Assembly (NCBI RefSeq): GCF_014199535.1
Contig: NZ_JACHNV010000001.1
Location: 682,001-746,000 of the forward strand
Source of the DNA: Hymenobacter latericoloratus
GTDB taxonomy: Bacteria; Bacteroidota; Bacteroidia; Cytophagales; Hymenobacteraceae
Length of the DNA stretch: 64,000 nt
Direction: 5' to 3'
In this document: positions 20,902 to 31,925 of the stretch, piece by piece
Position numbering within the stretch: position 1 is the stretch's first letter
How the letters are laid out: each line of letters opens with the position of its first letter
Notes under the pieces: generated by a model
Told to the model about the DNA's origin: nothing
What the model saw: only the letters and a program-made list of their open reading frames with translations
Database searches by the model: none
Made by a program: the position numbers and the translations under genes

Positions 20902-21120
20902 ATGGCCAAACAAACTTCCATTGAGCAGGACGGTGTTATCCTGGAAGCCTTATCCAACGCCATGTTCCGCGTGGAGCTGGAAAACGGTCACCAGCTGATT
21001 GCCCATATTTCGGGTAAGATGCGGATGCACTACATCAAGATTCTGCCGGGAGATAAGGTAAAACTCGAAATGTCGCCCTACGATTTGTCGAAGGGACGAA
21101 TTGTGTACCGTTACAAATAA
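20902..21120 (+). CDS. infA: Translation initiation factor IF-1
   Basis: 72 residues, exact family length. OB-fold protein that binds the 30S A-site. Recognised by [42 protein letters not shown] and [16 protein letters not shown]. Lies between map and rpmJ. Confidence 0.98.
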   Translation: MAKQTSIEQDGVILEALSNAMFRVELENGHQLIAHISGKMRMHYIKILPGDKVKLEMSPYDLSKGRIVYRYK

Positions 21121-21129
21121 CCCGACGAC

Positions 21130-21246
21130 ATGAAAGTCAAAGCGTCAGTAAAGAAGCGTAGCGTTGATTGCAAAATCATCCGCCGCAAGGGCAAGCTCTA
21201 CGTGATTAACAAGAAGAACCCGCGCTATAAGCAGCGTCAGGGCTAG
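21130..21246 (+). CDS. rpmJ: 50S ribosomal protein L36 (bL36), zinc-free form
   Basis: 38 residues read directly: [20 protein letters not shown], then [18 protein letters not shown]. The zinc-ribbon form has CxxC, a third Cys and a His; here only one Cys (residue 14) remains, so this is the C-minus variant. Lies 9 bases after infA and 26 before rpsM. Confidence 0.95.
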   Translation: MKVKASVKKRSVDCKIIRRKGKLYVINKKNPRYKQRQG

Positions 21247-21272
21247 TAGCACCAGACTTTTTAAGAAAGCAC

Positions 21273-21650
21273 ATGGCTCGTATTGCAGGGGTAGATATCC
21301 CAGACAACAAGCGCGGTGAAATCGCGCTGACCTACATCTTCGGCATTGGCCGTCCTTCTGCTCAGCAGATTCTCACCAAAGCAGGTGTTGACCTGAACAA
21401 GAAGGTGAAGGATTGGACTGAAGCTGAGGCTGGCGAAATCCGCGGCGTGATTGCCGCCGAGTATAAGACCGAAGGTGTGCTGCGCTCAGAAGTGCAGCTG
21501 AACATTAAGCGTCTGATGGACATCGGTTGCTACCGGGGTCTGCGTCACCGCAAAGGTTTGCCGGTTCGTGGTCAGCGCACCAAGAACAACTCACGCACCC
21601 GCAAGGGTAAGCGTAAGACCGTTGCTGGCAAGAAGAAGGCTACTAAATAA
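21273..21650 (+). CDS. rpsM: 30S ribosomal protein S13 (uS13)
   Basis: 125 residues. Head protein bridging to the 50S. Starts [33 protein letters not shown] and [26 protein letters not shown] are diagnostic. Starts the alpha-type block; rpsK follows after a 79-base gap with a hairpin. Confidence 0.98.
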   Translation: MARIAGVDIPDNKRGEIALTYIFGIGRPSAQQILTKAGVDLNKKVKDWTEAEAGEIRGVIAAEYKTEGVLRSEVQLNIKRLMDIGCYRGLRHRKGLPVRGQRTKNNSRTRKGKRKTVAGKKKATK

Positions 21651-21665
21651 TCTGTAGCGGGAATC

Positions 21666-21698
21666 GAAGCCCGGCTTCCTTTGTTAGGAGCGGGCTTC
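21666..21698 (+). promoter_or_regulatory. Hairpin between rpsM and rpsK
   Basis: GAAGCCCG (21666-21673) pairs with CGGGCTTC (21691-21698), with weaker inner pairing between CTTCC and GGAG. A TTTTTT run comes 14 bases later (21713-21718). Not a canonical terminator; possibly an attenuator or processing site. Confidence 0.4.
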
Positions 21699-21729
21699 AA
21701 CACCTTCCGCAGTTTTTTGCGATAACCAA

Positions 21730-22122
21730 ATGGCACAAAAAAGAAAAGACAAAGCCAAAAAGCGCGTTGTCGTTGTGGAACCCGTAGGTCAGGTACACAT
21801 CAAGGCCTCGTTCAACAACATCATCATCTCCATCACCAACAACAATGGTCAGGTAATTTCCTGGGCTTCGGCTGGTAAGATGGGTTTCCGGGGTTCGAAG
21901 AAGAACACCCCCTACGCAGCTCAAATGGCTGCTACGGACTGCGGCAAAGTAGCCCACGACTTGGGTCTGCGCAAAGCTGAGGTGTTCGTGAAGGGTCCGG
22001 GCGCAGGCCGTGAATCGGCTATCCGTACGCTGGGTAACGTGGGTATTGAGGTAACGACCATTAAGGACGTGACGCCGCTGCCCCACAATGGCTGCCGTCC
22101 TCCCAAACGTCGTCGCGTTTGA
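21730..22122 (+). CDS. rpsK: 30S ribosomal protein S11 (uS11)
   Basis: 130 residues, normal length. Platform protein contacting mRNA in the E-site. Recognised by [44 protein letters not shown] and the end [16 protein letters not shown]. Followed by a 128-base leader region before rpsD. Confidence 0.98.
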   Translation: MAQKRKDKAKKRVVVVEPVGQVHIKASFNNIIISITNNNGQVISWASAGKMGFRGSKKNTPYAAQMAATDCGKVAHDLGLRKAEVFVKGPGAGRESAIRTLGNVGIEVTTIKDVTPLPHNGCRPPKRRRV

Positions 22123-22135
22123 TTTAGTGAACAGG

Positions 22136-22213
22136 CCTGCACTGCAGGTCACCGGTGTCGGATTCCGGTTGCGCCTTTTCACCCCTGCAAGGTGCGCCTC
22201 GGGAATCCGACAC
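22136..22213 (+). promoter_or_regulatory. Structured rpsD leader, candidate S4 autoregulation site
   Basis: Two adjacent elements. A small palindrome CCTGCA-C-TGCAGG (22136-22148), then a long stem: GTGTCGGATTCC (22155-22166) pairs perfectly with GGAATCCGACAC (22202-22213). Inside it, GCGCCTT (22171-22177) can pair with AAGG(TG)CGC (22189-22197). It ends 37 bases before rpsD. S4 represses its own operon in several phyla through leader structures, so this is a plausible autogenous site; the binding itself is inference. Confidence 0.5.
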
Positions 22214-22250
22214 GCGCGGTTCAACCCCCTCAAAACTCAACAAACCTGAA

Positions 22251-22856
22251 ATGGCACGTTATACTGGTCCTAAAACCAAGATTGCCCGTCGCTTCAATGA
22301 GCCGATTTTCGGCCCGAGCAAGGCACTCACCAAAAAAGCATATCCTCCGGGCCAGCACGGCCGTGGTCGTCGTAAGAAGCAGAGCGAGTACGCTGTCCAG
22401 CTGATGGAGAAGCAGAAAGTGAAGTACATGTACGGTGTACTGGAGAAGCAATTCGAAAACCTGTTCCACAAAGCTGCTACTCTGCCCGGCATTACTGGTG
22501 ACAACCTGCTGGCTTTGCTGGAGTCGCGCCTCGACAACACAGTGTACCGTCTGGGCATTGCCCCGACCCGCCGTGCTGCTCGTCAGCTGGTGTTGCACAA
22601 GCACATTACCGTTAATGGAGAGGTAGTAAACATTGCCTCCTACCGTCTGCGCGCTGGCGATGTAGTGGCCGTGCGTGAAAAATCGAAGTCGCTGGAGGCT
22701 ATTACCACGAGCCTGAGCGCCCGTAACGCCCGCGCTTTCTCGTGGCTGGAGTGGGACGGCAAGGAGCTGGTGGGCAAGTTCATCAGCGCCCCCTCGCGTG
22801 ACCTGATTCCGGAGAAAATCACGGAGCAGCTCATCGTCGAGTTGTACTCGAAGTAA
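22251..22856 (+). CDS. rpsD: 30S ribosomal protein S4 (uS4)
   Basis: 201 residues from the ATG at 22251 ([20 protein letters not shown]); the longer in-frame start would read through the leader hairpin. Primary assembly protein, mRNA entry-site component and known translational regulator in other bacteria. S4 RNA-binding domain: [34 protein letters not shown]. No zinc cysteines. A terminator follows. Confidence 0.98.
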   Translation: MARYTGPKTKIARRFNEPIFGPSKALTKKAYPPGQHGRGRRKKQSEYAVQLMEKQKVKYMYGVLEKQFENLFHKAATLPGITGDNLLALLESRLDNTVYRLGIAPTRRAARQLVLHKHITVNGEVVNIASYRLRAGDVVAVREKSKSLEAITTSLSARNARAFSWLEWDGKELVGKFISAPSRDLIPEKITEQLIVELYSK

Positions 22857-22863
22857 TTCTTGG

Positions 22864-22890
22864 AACGGCCCGGCAGTCCGGGCCGTTTCT
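22864..22890 (+). terminator. Terminator between rpsD and rpoA
   Basis: Perfect 10-bp GC-rich stem AACGGCCCGG / CCGGGCCGTT with CAGT loop, followed by TTTCT and, further on, TTTTTT. Some read-through into rpoA is likely needed, as no strong rpoA promoter was found; TACATTGG at 22952-22959 is a weak -7 candidate. Confidence 0.75.
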
Positions 22891-23004
22891 CTGCTTCGAC
22901 TTTTTTCCTTGTTATAACTGGAACTGGGTAGCAGGCGGTAAGAAATTAGGCTACATTGGCCGCGTTCTTACTGTCTGCTATTCACTACTTCAAACGCCCC
23001 ACTT

Positions 23005-23994
23005 ATGTCAATCTTAGCTTTTCAAATGCCGGAGAAGGTGGTAATGGAGAAATCCGACGACTTCTACGGAACGTTTGAATTCAAACCGCTGGAGAAAGGC
23101 TACGGCGTCACGATCGGCAACGCTCTGCGCCGCATCCTGCTGTCGTCGCTGGAGGGCTATGCCATCACGTCGGTGCGCACCAACAGCGTTCTGCACGAGT
23201 TCATGACCATTGAAGGGGTGATTGAGGATATGTCCGAAATCATTCTGAACCTAAAGCAGGTTCGCTTCAAGAAAGTGAGCGACGCCATCGAAGACAAAAT
23301 CACGGTGCGCGTAAAAGGGCAGGATACCTTCTCGGCTGGCGATATCAACAAGTTTACAACCGGCTTCCAGGTACTGAACCCCGAGCTGGTAATCTGCAAC
23401 GTGGACCCCGCGACGGAGCTCGAATTTGAGTTCACGATTCAGAAAGGTCGTGGCTACGTTCCCGCTGAGGAAAACAAGCCTGCTGACCAAGTTTTCGGTC
23501 AGATTGCTATTGATGCTATTTTCACGCCTATCAAAAACGTGAAGTATAGCATCGAAAACACTCGCGTGGAGCAAAAGACCGACTATGAGAAGCTCGTTAT
23601 CGAGATTCACACCGACGGTTCCATCCACCCGGAGGATGCGTTGAAAGGTGCCGCTAACATTCTCATCCAACACTTCATGCTGTTCTCCGACAGCACCATG
23701 ACCTTCGAGACGGCCAAGGCTGAGGAAGAGGAGACGGTGGACGAGGAGACGCTGCACATGCGCAAGGTGCTGAAGACGCCGCTGGCGGATATGGACCTGA
23801 GCGTACGCGCGTACAACTGCCTCAAAGCTGCCGACATCAAAACCCTCGGTGACTTGGTGCAGCTGGACATGGCTGACATGATGAAGTTCCGCAACTTCGG
23901 TAAGAAGTCGTTGACTGAGCTGGAGAACCTGGTAGAGGAAAAGGGGCTGACCTTTGGGATGGACCTAAGCCGCTACAAGCTCGACGAAGAATAG
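23005..23994 (+). CDS. rpoA: RNA polymerase alpha subunit
   Basis: 329 residues, same length as E. coli alpha. N-terminal dimerisation domain with [23 protein letters not shown] and [22 protein letters not shown]-terminal DNA-binding domain from about 255, with [21 protein letters not shown] and [21 protein letters not shown]. An acidic linker ([14 protein letters not shown]) joins the two. Confidence 0.98.
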   Translation: MSILAFQMPEKVVMEKSDDFYGTFEFKPLEKGYGVTIGNALRRILLSSLEGYAITSVRTNSVLHEFMTIEGVIEDMSEIILNLKQVRFKKVSDAIEDKITVRVKGQDTFSAGDINKFTTGFQVLNPELVICNVDPATELEFEFTIQKGRGYVPAEENKPADQVFGQIAIDAIFTPIKNVKYSIENTRVEQKTDYEKLVIEIHTDGSIHPEDALKGAANILIQHFMLFSDSTMTFETAKAEEEETVDEETLHMRKVLKTPLADMDLSVRAYNCLKAADIKTLGDLVQLDMADMMKFRNFGKKSLTELENLVEEKGLTFGMDLSRYKLDEE

Positions 23995-24008
23995 CAGATA
24001 TAAACGGA

Positions 24009-24062
24009 ATGGGCTGATGGTGAACTGTGTGTTGTGCACATATTCATCATCAGCCCATTTTT
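24009..24062 (+). terminator. Terminator after rpoA
   Basis: ATGGGCTGATG (24009-24019) pairs with CATCAGCCCAT (24048-24058), followed by TTTTTC. The loop is 28 bases and has further self-complementary parts. It overlaps the start of the rplQ promoter. Confidence 0.75.
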
Positions 24063-24087
24063 CATAGCAAGGTATTACGTACCTTTG
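24058..24087 (+). promoter_or_regulatory. Promoter of rplQ
   Basis: TTTTTC at 24058-24063 (weak -33) and TACCTTTG at 24080-24087 (consensus -7). Transcription would start near 24094, leaving a leader of about 120 bases before the rplQ ATG. Confidence 0.6.
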
Positions 24088-24216
24088 CACGCCATTTCAC
24101 ACTTTATCAACTTAGTAAGCCCCCGAGGAACAACGGTTCTAATGTGAAAGCACTCTGGTGGCAGATTGCTTTTCCGCCGTGGTCGTTGTTCGCAAGCTTA
24201 CCCCTCTTTTCATTTT

Positions 24217-24795
24217 ATGCGTCACGGTAAAACCATCAACCACCTCGGCCGGACGGCCTCGCACCGCAATGCCATGCTCTCGAACATGGCTTCGTCGCTG
24301 ATTCTGCACAAGCGTATTTCGACGACGGTTGCCAAAGCAAAAGCTCTGCGCAAGTTTGTAGAGCCCCTGCTGACCAAGTCGAAAAACGATACCACGCACT
24401 CGCGCCGTCTGGTTTTCGCTGAGCTGGGCAACAAAGAAGCCCTGAAAGAGCTGTTCGGCACGGTATCGAGCAAAGTGGCTAACCGCCCCGGCGGTTACAC
24501 CCGTATCATCAAGCTGAGCGACGTGCGTCTGGGCGACAACGCTGAAATGTGCATCATCGAGCTGGTTGACTTCAACGAAACCCTGCTGGAAGCGAAGAAC
24601 GCTGGTGAAGCGAAAGCTGCCGCCCCTGCTACCCGTCGTTCGCGCAGCAAGAAGAAAGCTGACGCTCCGGCTGGCGAGGCTGTAGCTCCGGCTGCAGTAG
24701 TAGAAACCGCTGCTCCTGCTGACACGGCTACCACTACCGTACAGGAAGGCGAAACCCGCGACGAAGCGAAAGCTGACGAAGAAGCTGCTTCGTAA
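24217..24795 (+). CDS. rplQ: 50S ribosomal protein L17 (bL17) with long acidic/Ala tail
   Basis: 192 residues from the ATG at 24217 ([21 protein letters not shown]) against 127 in E. coli. Core up to about residue 125 ([34 protein letters not shown]). The last 65 residues are low-complexity: a basic patch TRRSRSKKK, then Ala/Val/Pro/Thr and finally Glu/Asp/Ala. Normally cotranscribed with rpoA; here separated by a terminator and a new promoter. Confidence 0.97.
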   Translation: MRHGKTINHLGRTASHRNAMLSNMASSLILHKRISTTVAKAKALRKFVEPLLTKSKNDTTHSRRLVFAELGNKEALKELFGTVSSKVANRPGGYTRIIKLSDVRLGDNAEMCIIELVDFNETLLEAKNAGEAKAAAPATRRSRSKKKADAPAGEAVAPAAVVETAAPADTATTTVQEGETRDEAKADEEAAS

Positions 24796-24818
24796 GCTGT
24801 AGTTACTGCGCCATTAGG

Positions 24819-24855
24819 AAAAGAGGCTGTCCCAAGTGGGGCAGCCTCTTTTTTT
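24819..24855 (+). terminator. Terminator after rplQ
   Basis: AAAAGAGGCTGTCCC pairs with GGGGCAGCCTCTTTT (one wobble) around AAGT, followed by TTTTT. Ends the ribosomal gene region. Confidence 0.92.
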
Positions 24856-26481
<1,626 letters not shown>

Positions 26482-26525
26482 TTGCAGCGGTGGCGCCGGC
26501 TTTTGTGTAGCGGCCACTGAGTAAG

Positions 26526-26562
26526 AAGGCACTGCTGACCTCGGTCAGGAGTGCCTTTTTTC
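26526..26562 (+). terminator. Terminator after eno
   Basis: AAGGCACT-G-CTGACC pairs with GGTCAG-G-AGTGCCTT around TC, followed by TTTTTTC. Confidence 0.9.
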
Positions 26563-26677
26563 GTGTGTAGCAACCAGTCAGCAGACGTGTGGAGCAAGTA
26601 GCTGGGATGTGGGCAGAAAACAGGATATTTGTTGCAACAGCCTACCCTCGACTCCGTACTCAACCAGCACTCTTGCC

Positions 26678-26998
26678 ATGAGCTTCTCCGGTATACTTGA
26701 GCGGATTCCCCGCTTGTTGCGCAGCTTTTACTTTCTGACAGGCCTGAGCTTTCTGGTGTGGATGTTTCTGTTCGATGCCAACGACTTTCTGAAGCAGTAC
26801 GATATGTACGCCAAGTGGCAGGAACTGCAGAACGATAAGGAATACTACCTCCGCGAAATCGACAAAGTGAAAGAGGACCGGGCCGAGCTGCTGAGCAGCC
26901 CCGAGCTACTGGAGAAATTTGCCCGCGAAAAGTACATTATGAAACGCCCCGGCGAAGATGTGTTTGTGCTCGTGCCCCCCGCAAAAGAGGAGGAATAG
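26678..26998 (+). CDS. FtsB/DivIC-like septum formation initiator
   Basis: 106 residues from the ATG at 26678 (MSFSGILERIPRLLRSFYFL). A longer in-frame start at 26609 adds a non-conserved segment next to the eno terminator. Short cytoplasmic N-terminus, one membrane helix (FYFLTGLSFLVWMFLF), then a periplasmic coiled coil (ELQNDKEYYLREIDKVKEDRAEL) and the FAREKYIMKRPGEDVFVLV motif typical of FtsB/DivIC. Acts in the divisome with FtsL and FtsQ. Name kept general because the two families are hard to separate. Confidence 0.85.
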   Translation: MSFSGILERIPRLLRSFYFLTGLSFLVWMFLFDANDFLKQYDMYAKWQELQNDKEYYLREIDKVKEDRAELLSSPELLEKFAREKYIMKRPGEDVFVLVPPAKEEE

Positions 26999-27033
26999 AG
27001 TTACGCCTGATCTGACGCTACCCGATCCATCGT

Positions 27034-28116
27034 ATGAAATCTGCTGTTATTTTAGCCATCGGCCTGCTGCTGGGCTGCTTGCCGTTGTATGCAACGGCCC
27101 AGGTTAAGCCTGATCTGGTGGTGGTGGAGCCGTATTCGATACCCACGCTGCTGTACAGCGGTGCTACCTACCCCTTTTCCGCCACTATTCGGGTGCAGGG
27201 CACCAATGGCTCCCAATTCAATTGCATCGGCTACTATCTGTCGGGGGATGCTACCTGGGACGCCACTGACGCTTACCTGGGTTCCAGCTGCCGGTCGTTG
27301 ATGTTTCCTGGGGAAAGCGGCACGTGCGCCATCAATGGCACCATTCCGCCGCTGACCACGGCGGGCACGTATTACGTGCTGCTAGTGGCTGACCCTCTGA
27401 ATGCGGAGCGGGAACTGGACGAAACCAATAACGTGGTGAGTGTGCCCGTTACAGTTGTTCGGGGCGTGACGCCGCTGCCGGACCTGCTGCTCTGGCGGCC
27501 GTCCTTATCGTTTGGAGAGGTGCCGGCCGGGGGCAGCACCGGGGCGTTTACCTTCATGTATAACCGGGGAGCCGGAGAGACTGGCGCCTATGAACTGGGG
27601 TTCTATTTATCGGCGGATACTGTATTTTCTGCCGGCAACGATGTTTTTTTGGATCTACTGGCGAATGGCATCAATCTGACCATGAATGGAGGTACCATCC
27701 ACTCGGCCCCGGTGCTCACCATTCCGGCCACTACCGCACCCGGCACTTACTACCTACTGCTGGTGGCCGACCCGCGCAACCGCATCAGTGAGTCGGACGA
27801 AACCAACAACTCGCGGGCCCTACCCCTGCGCGTGGCCGGAACGGTAACTGCTACCGCCGCCAGCCGTCAGCAGGCAATAGAAGTGTACCCAAATCCGGCC
27901 GATAACGCGGGGTGTACTGTGCGGTGGGCGGGCGCCGGCCTCAACCGGGTAGAGGTATTTAATAGCCTGGGGCAGCTGGTTGGCTCGGCGGTTTCCTCCG
28001 GCGCGTCCCGCCCCGAGGTAAAACTGGATACGCAACGCTGGGTGCCGGGCATGTATACGCTGCGGCTTTTCGGGAGAGACGGACAGGTTGCCACCCAGCA
28101 GCTCCTCTGCCAGTAA
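27034..28116 (+). CDS. Secreted CARDB-repeat protein with type IX secretion tail
   Basis: 360 residues. Signal peptide about 1-22 (cut after YATAQ). Two CARDB-type beta-sandwich repeats, about 25-142 and 148-265, each ending in GTYYVLLVADP...ELDETNN or GTYYLLLVADP...ESDETNN. C-terminal Por/T9SS sorting domain from about 280: QAIEVYPNPADNAG..., NSLGQLVGS, GMYTLRLF. Exported through Sec and then the type IX system to the surface or outside. CARDB repeats are adhesion-like; no catalytic domain is visible, so the partner is unknown. No terminator follows. Confidence 0.85.
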   Translation: MKSAVILAIGLLLGCLPLYATAQVKPDLVVVEPYSIPTLLYSGATYPFSATIRVQGTNGSQFNCIGYYLSGDATWDATDAYLGSSCRSLMFPGESGTCAINGTIPPLTTAGTYYVLLVADPLNAERELDETNNVVSVPVTVVRGVTPLPDLLLWRPSLSFGEVPAGGSTGAFTFMYNRGAGETGAYELGFYLSADTVFSAGNDVFLDLLANGINLTMNGGTIHSAPVLTIPATTAPGTYYLLLVADPRNRISESDETNNSRALPLRVAGTVTATAASRQQAIEVYPNPADNAGCTVRWAGAGLNRVEVFNSLGQLVGSAVSSGASRPEVKLDTQRWVPGMYTLRLFGRDGQVATQQLLCQ

Positions 28117-28162
28117 ATCGGCTCTTGGGTTTACAGAACGTAGTTATGCGCAACTGTTTCCG

Positions 28163-28651
28163 ATGACTGCTGGCGTCTTCCCTTTTCTAGTGGGGCAATT
28201 GCTTGGGCTGACAGGGCCACATCACCCCCAGCAGGAGGCTCAGATGCCCGCTGGCGGCTACAGCCTTGGGCCAATCTGTACACAGGCCGCTCCGCTTTCG
28301 CAGGTGCAGGTGGCTCGGCGGTTTTTGCTAGCAGTAGTGCAGGGCGAGTGGGCCACGGCCTATAGCTACCTAGCGCCCGATGTGCGGCAGTCAATAACTG
28401 TGGAGCAGCTGCAGGTAGTCGCCCAGCCTTTTCGGGTGCAGGCCGGGCGCTATGGCAAAACCATTGATTTGTACAAGCTGGGCTACCGGCTGCGCGGCGC
28501 GGAGGCGCCAGAGCCGTTCGTTGCGTTTTCCTTCCGGGCCGATACCTTACGGCGTGTGCCCCATTTCCAGCTAGACGTTACCTTCCGCGACTCCACCAGC
28601 CGGCAGGTAGCCGGTTTCACCCTGATACCCCTGGCCGGCGCCGAAAACTAA
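28163..28651 (+). CDS. Uncharacterised small secreted protein, possibly NTF2-like
   Basis: 162 residues from the ATG at 28163; an in-frame start at 28088 would overlap the preceding gene by 29 bases. A moderately hydrophobic N-terminus (AGVFPFLVGQLLGLTG) may be a signal peptide. The mid part, VARRFLLAVVQGEWATAYSYLAPDVRQSITVEQL, resembles DUF3887/NTF2-like proteins, in which a helix pair packs on a curved sheet. Ends 7 bases from the convergent anmK gene. Function unknown. Confidence 0.55.
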   Translation: MTAGVFPFLVGQLLGLTGPHHPQQEAQMPAGGYSLGPICTQAAPLSQVQVARRFLLAVVQGEWATAYSYLAPDVRQSITVEQLQVVAQPFRVQAGRYGKTIDLYKLGYRLRGAEAPEPFVAFSFRADTLRRVPHFQLDVTFRDSTSRQVAGFTLIPLAGAEN

Positions 28652-28658
28652 CCCACCG

Positions 28659-29867
28659 CTACCCTGGCCACGAGATTTTACCCATACTAACGCCCGGCAC
28701 CCGCTGCCGCCCGCTGCCGAGGCTGATAGGCGTACCTGCCACGGCTTCGTTGGCCAGCACAGCGAAAAGGACGGCCTCTTTGGCATCGGGCAGCAGCCCC
28801 AGGGCCTGGGTGGTGGCGAAGCGGCAGCCGGGTAAGTGGCGCCGCAGGGCGGCCAGTAGGGTAGGGTTGTGGGCACCGCCCCCGCTCACATAAATGGACA
28901 GCTTCGGCTGCGCCCCGAAAGCCTGACGGACCGCTCGGGCCACGCCCAGGGCACTAAACTCGGTCAGGGTTGCCAGCAAGTCCTCCGGGCCTAGTGCCGG
29001 GGTAGCACTACGCTGCTGCGCCTGCTGAAGGTAAGCCACACTAAACAGCTCCGGACCGGTGGTTTTGGGGAGGTTACTCTCAAAAAAGGGGTGATTCAGC
29101 AGGGTCGCCAGCAGGCCTGCGTGCGCGCGGCCCGCGGCCGCCAGCTGGCCGTTGGCGTCATAAGCCAGGGTAGGGAAGTGGGTGCGCACCGTGGCGTCGA
29201 GTAGGGTGTTGCCGGGACCGGTGTCGGTGCTGAATACGGTGTGAGCGTCCTGGCCGGCACGAGGCAGGTAGGTGAAGTTGGCAATACCACCCAGATTGAG
29301 CAGCAGCCGTTCCTCATCGGGGCTGCTGAGCAGCAGATAGTCGCCGTAGGCAGCCAGGGGGGCTCCCTCACCGCCCGCTGCCACATGCTTCTGCCGAAAG
29401 TCGCTGACGGTGATAATACCTGTGTGCACGGCCAGGTGGTCGGCGTCGCCGAGCTGCAGGGTGGCATTCAACGGAAAATCGGGGTGCTGGTGCTGATGGT
29501 GCGGGGCGTGGTAAACGGTTTGGCCGTGGCTGGCAATCAGGTCAACGGCGGCGGGAGCTACCTGCCACTGTTCCAGGCAGGCCGCTACCATTGTCCCATG
29601 CGTGCGGCCCAACCAGGCGTGCAGCAGCGTCAGGTACTCCAAACTCACCTGGGGGCGTGCGAATACCTGCCGGATGCGGTGGCGCATATCGGCGGAGTAC
29701 GGCACCGTTGTAAACTCCTCCAGCTCCAAACGGGTAGCCAGCCCGTGCCCGTGTAGGCGGCAAAGCGCCACGTCCAGCCCATCCAGCGAAGTGCCCGACA
29801 TTAGGCCAATAACGCGGCGACTGGGCTGCTGGGCAAGTTGGGCCAGACGGACAAGGTAAGGATTCAT
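28659..29867 (-). CDS. anmK: Anhydro-N-acetylmuramic acid kinase
   Basis: 402 residues. Phosphorylates and opens 1,6-anhydro-MurNAc released from peptidoglycan, giving MurNAc-6-phosphate for recycling. Family motifs: phosphate-binding IGLMSGTSLDGLDVALC near the N-terminus, ASHGQTVYHAP, catalytic-site STDTGPGNTLLDATVRTHF and YVSGGGAHNPTLL near the C-terminus. Single gene on the minus strand, tail to tail with the preceding small gene. Confidence 0.95.
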   Translation of the reverse strand: MNPYLVRLAQLAQQPSRRVIGLMSGTSLDGLDVALCRLHGHGLATRLELEEFTTVPYSADMRHRIRQVFARPQVSLEYLTLLHAWLGRTHGTMVAACLEQWQVAPAAVDLIASHGQTVYHAPHHQHQHPDFPLNATLQLGDADHLAVHTGIITVSDFRQKHVAAGGEGAPLAAYGDYLLLSSPDEERLLLNLGGIANFTYLPRAGQDAHTVFSTDTGPGNTLLDATVRTHFPTLAYDANGQLAAAGRAHAGLLATLLNHPFFESNLPKTTGPELFSVAYLQQAQQRSATPALGPEDLLATLTEFSALGVARAVRQAFGAQPKLSIYVSGGGAHNPTLLAALRRHLPGCRFATTQALGLLPDAKEAVLFAVLANEAVAGTPISLGSGRQRVPGVSMGKISWPG

Positions 29868-29976
29868 AGCAAGACAGACTTTGTGCTTTTTACTACTGGG
29901 TTCCCCGAGTAAAAATATTTTTTGTACTTCCTAATACTAAGTCTGGGGGGAGGATAATTGGATTCACGCCCCGACG

Positions 29977-30019
29977 CAAAGAAAATGAAAGGGCTTCACC
30001 ATTCGTTGGTAAAGCCCTT
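29977..30019 (-). terminator. Terminator of the HscA-type gene (minus strand)
   Basis: Read on the minus strand: AAGGGCTTTACCA pairs with TGGTGAAGCCCTTT around ACGAA (one mismatch), followed by CATTTTCTTT. Lies 46 bases after the hscA stop. Confidence 0.8.
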
Positions 30020-30065
30020 CCACAGCACCTGTGCTACCCGGTTGCCCGATAAATAGCCGTACGGG

Positions 30066-31925
30066 CTACTCTATTTTCTTGCCAGCCATGGCCTGGCTGA
30101 TGCTGATGTTCATGACCCGCTCAGCTAAGGGCCGCGTCAGCTCTTCCAGCTCGTCCACGGCTTTCAGAATGGTGTCCTTATCCTGGGTGCCCAAGGCAGT
30201 CTTCAGCTGGTTCACGCCGGCTGTGGTCTGGTCGATTTCTTCCGGCGACAGGTGCTGGCCATTTTTGGCCACGAAGCGCTCCACCTGATACAGCATCTGC
30301 TCGGCTACGGTGCGGGCCTCAATTACCATGCGGGCCGCCACGTCCTCGCGGGCGTGGGTCAGGGAGTCCATCAGCATCTGCTCCACCTGGTCGTCGGTGA
30401 GGCCATACTGAGGCTTGATTTCCACGGCCTGCCGGGTGTTGGAACGCAGCTCAATGGCTTCTACCTTCAGAATTCCATCGGCATTCAGAATGAAGTTTAC
30501 ATCGATTTTGGGCAGGCCAGCGGGCATAGCCGGAATACCACGCAGGTCAAACTCGGCCAGCTTACGGTTTTCCTTTACCAAATCCCGCTCGCCCTGGTAC
30601 ACTGAAATCTTTAGATTGACCTGCCCGTCCACGGAGGTAGTGTACTGGCGGCCGGCTTTGGTGGGTATTTTAGAGTTGCGCGGGATAATGGGGTCCATCA
30701 GGCCGCCCAGGGTTTCGATGCCCAGCGTGAGGGGCGTCACGTCCAGCAGCAGCACGTCGCGGCGGTTGCCGCCCAGGATGTCGGCCTGAATAGCGGCGCC
30801 CAGGGCCACCACCTCGTCGGGGTTGAGGGAGTTGTTGGCGGGCTGCTGGAAGAACTCCGATACCGCCTCATACACCAGCGGCACACGGGTAGAGCCGCCT
30901 ACCAGCAGCACGGCATCCAGGTCCTGGGGCGTGAGTTTGGCGTCGGCGAGGGCCTGTCGGCAGGAGGCAATGGTGCGGGCCACCAAGGGCTGCACCAGCT
31001 CGTTGAATTTAGGTTTGGTGAGGGGTAGGGTAGTGCCGCCAAACTCCGCCTCAAACGTGTCTTGCTGACTAAGTTGCCGCTTGGCCTGCTCGGCCAGCAG
31101 GCGCAGCTCCTGCTGAGCCGACGGATTCTGGTACAGAACCGTTGAGAGCTGATACTCGCCGGCCCAATAGTCGTAAATAGCGCGGTCCAGGTCGTCGCCG
31201 CCCAGGTAGGTATCCCCGTTGGTGCTCAGCACCTCAAATATGCCCTGCTGAATACGCAGCACGCTGACATCGAAGGTGCCACCGCCCAAATCGTACACGG
31301 CCACGGTTTTTTCTTCGTCGGGCGAGAGGCCAATGCCGTACGCCAGGGCCGCGGCCGTTGGCTCATTCACAATGCGCAGCACCTCCAGCCCGGCCAGGCG
31401 GCCGGCGTCGCGGGTGGCCTGGCGCTGGGAGTCGTTGAAGTAGGCGGGTACCGTAATAACGGCCTTGTTAACGGCGGTTTTCAGGGCGTGCTCGGCCCGC
31501 AGGCGTAGCTCCTTCAAAATTTCGGCCGACAGCTCAATGGGGGAGTAGAACTTCTCGCCCACCCGGATTTTCACCAGGCCCTCCGAGTTATCGTCAATCA
31601 CCTTGTAACCCAGCTCCTGCGCGTGCTGGCCCAGGTCGTGGTACGATTTGCCCAGCAGGCGCTTCACCGAATAGATGGTGTTCTGCGGGTCGGTGAGCAG
31701 ATACTGCTTGGCCTCGGTGCCCACGATGGGCGCGTCGCCCCCGCCGGGAAAGTGCACTACCGAGGGCACAATGGTGCCGCGGCCCTGGTCGTTGATGGCC
31801 AGGGGCTGGCGGCCGTCGGGGTGAATGTAGGCCACCAGGGAGTTGGTAGTGCCCAAATCAATACCGACGATGATTTCCTCCTGCTGGAGGCTACCAGTGG
31901 AAAGGTTAATTGCAACTTTAGCCAT
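30066..31925 (-). CDS. hscA: HscA-type Hsp70 chaperone
   Basis: 619 residues from the ATG at 31925 ([21 protein letters not shown]). A 37-codon upstream extension has no Hsp70 similarity. The ATPase domain is complete: [62 protein letters not shown] and [13 protein letters not shown]. The substrate-binding domain follows ([30 protein letters not shown]). Length and the N-terminal stretch before the IDLGTT motif match HscA, the chaperone that transfers Fe-S clusters from the IscU scaffold, rather than DnaK (about 640 with a longer lid). No hscB, iscU or fdx is next to it. Confidence 0.85.
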   Translation of the reverse strand: MAKVAINLSTGSLQQEEIIVGIDLGTTNSLVAYIHPDGRQPLAINDQGRGTIVPSVVHFPGGGDAPIVGTEAKQYLLTDPQNTIYSVKRLLGKSYHDLGQHAQELGYKVIDDNSEGLVKIRVGEKFYSPIELSAEILKELRLRAEHALKTAVNKAVITVPAYFNDSQRQATRDAGRLAGLEVLRIVNEPTAAALAYGIGLSPDEEKTVAVYDLGGGTFDVSVLRIQQGIFEVLSTNGDTYLGGDDLDRAIYDYWAGEYQLSTVLYQNPSAQQELRLLAEQAKRQLSQQDTFEAEFGGTTLPLTKPKFNELVQPLVARTIASCRQALADAKLTPQDLDAVLLVGGSTRVPLVYEAVSEFFQQPANNSLNPDEVVALGAAIQADILGGNRRDVLLLDVTPLTLGIETLGGLMDPIIPRNSKIPTKAGRQYTTSVDGQVNLKISVYQGERDLVKENRKLAEFDLRGIPAMPAGLPKIDVNFILNADGILKVEAIELRSNTRQAVEIKPQYGLTDDQVEQMLMDSLTHAREDVAARMVIEARTVAEQMLYQVERFVAKNGQHLSPEEIDQTTAGVNQLKTALGTQDKDTILKAVDELEELTRPLAERVMNISISQAMAGKKIE

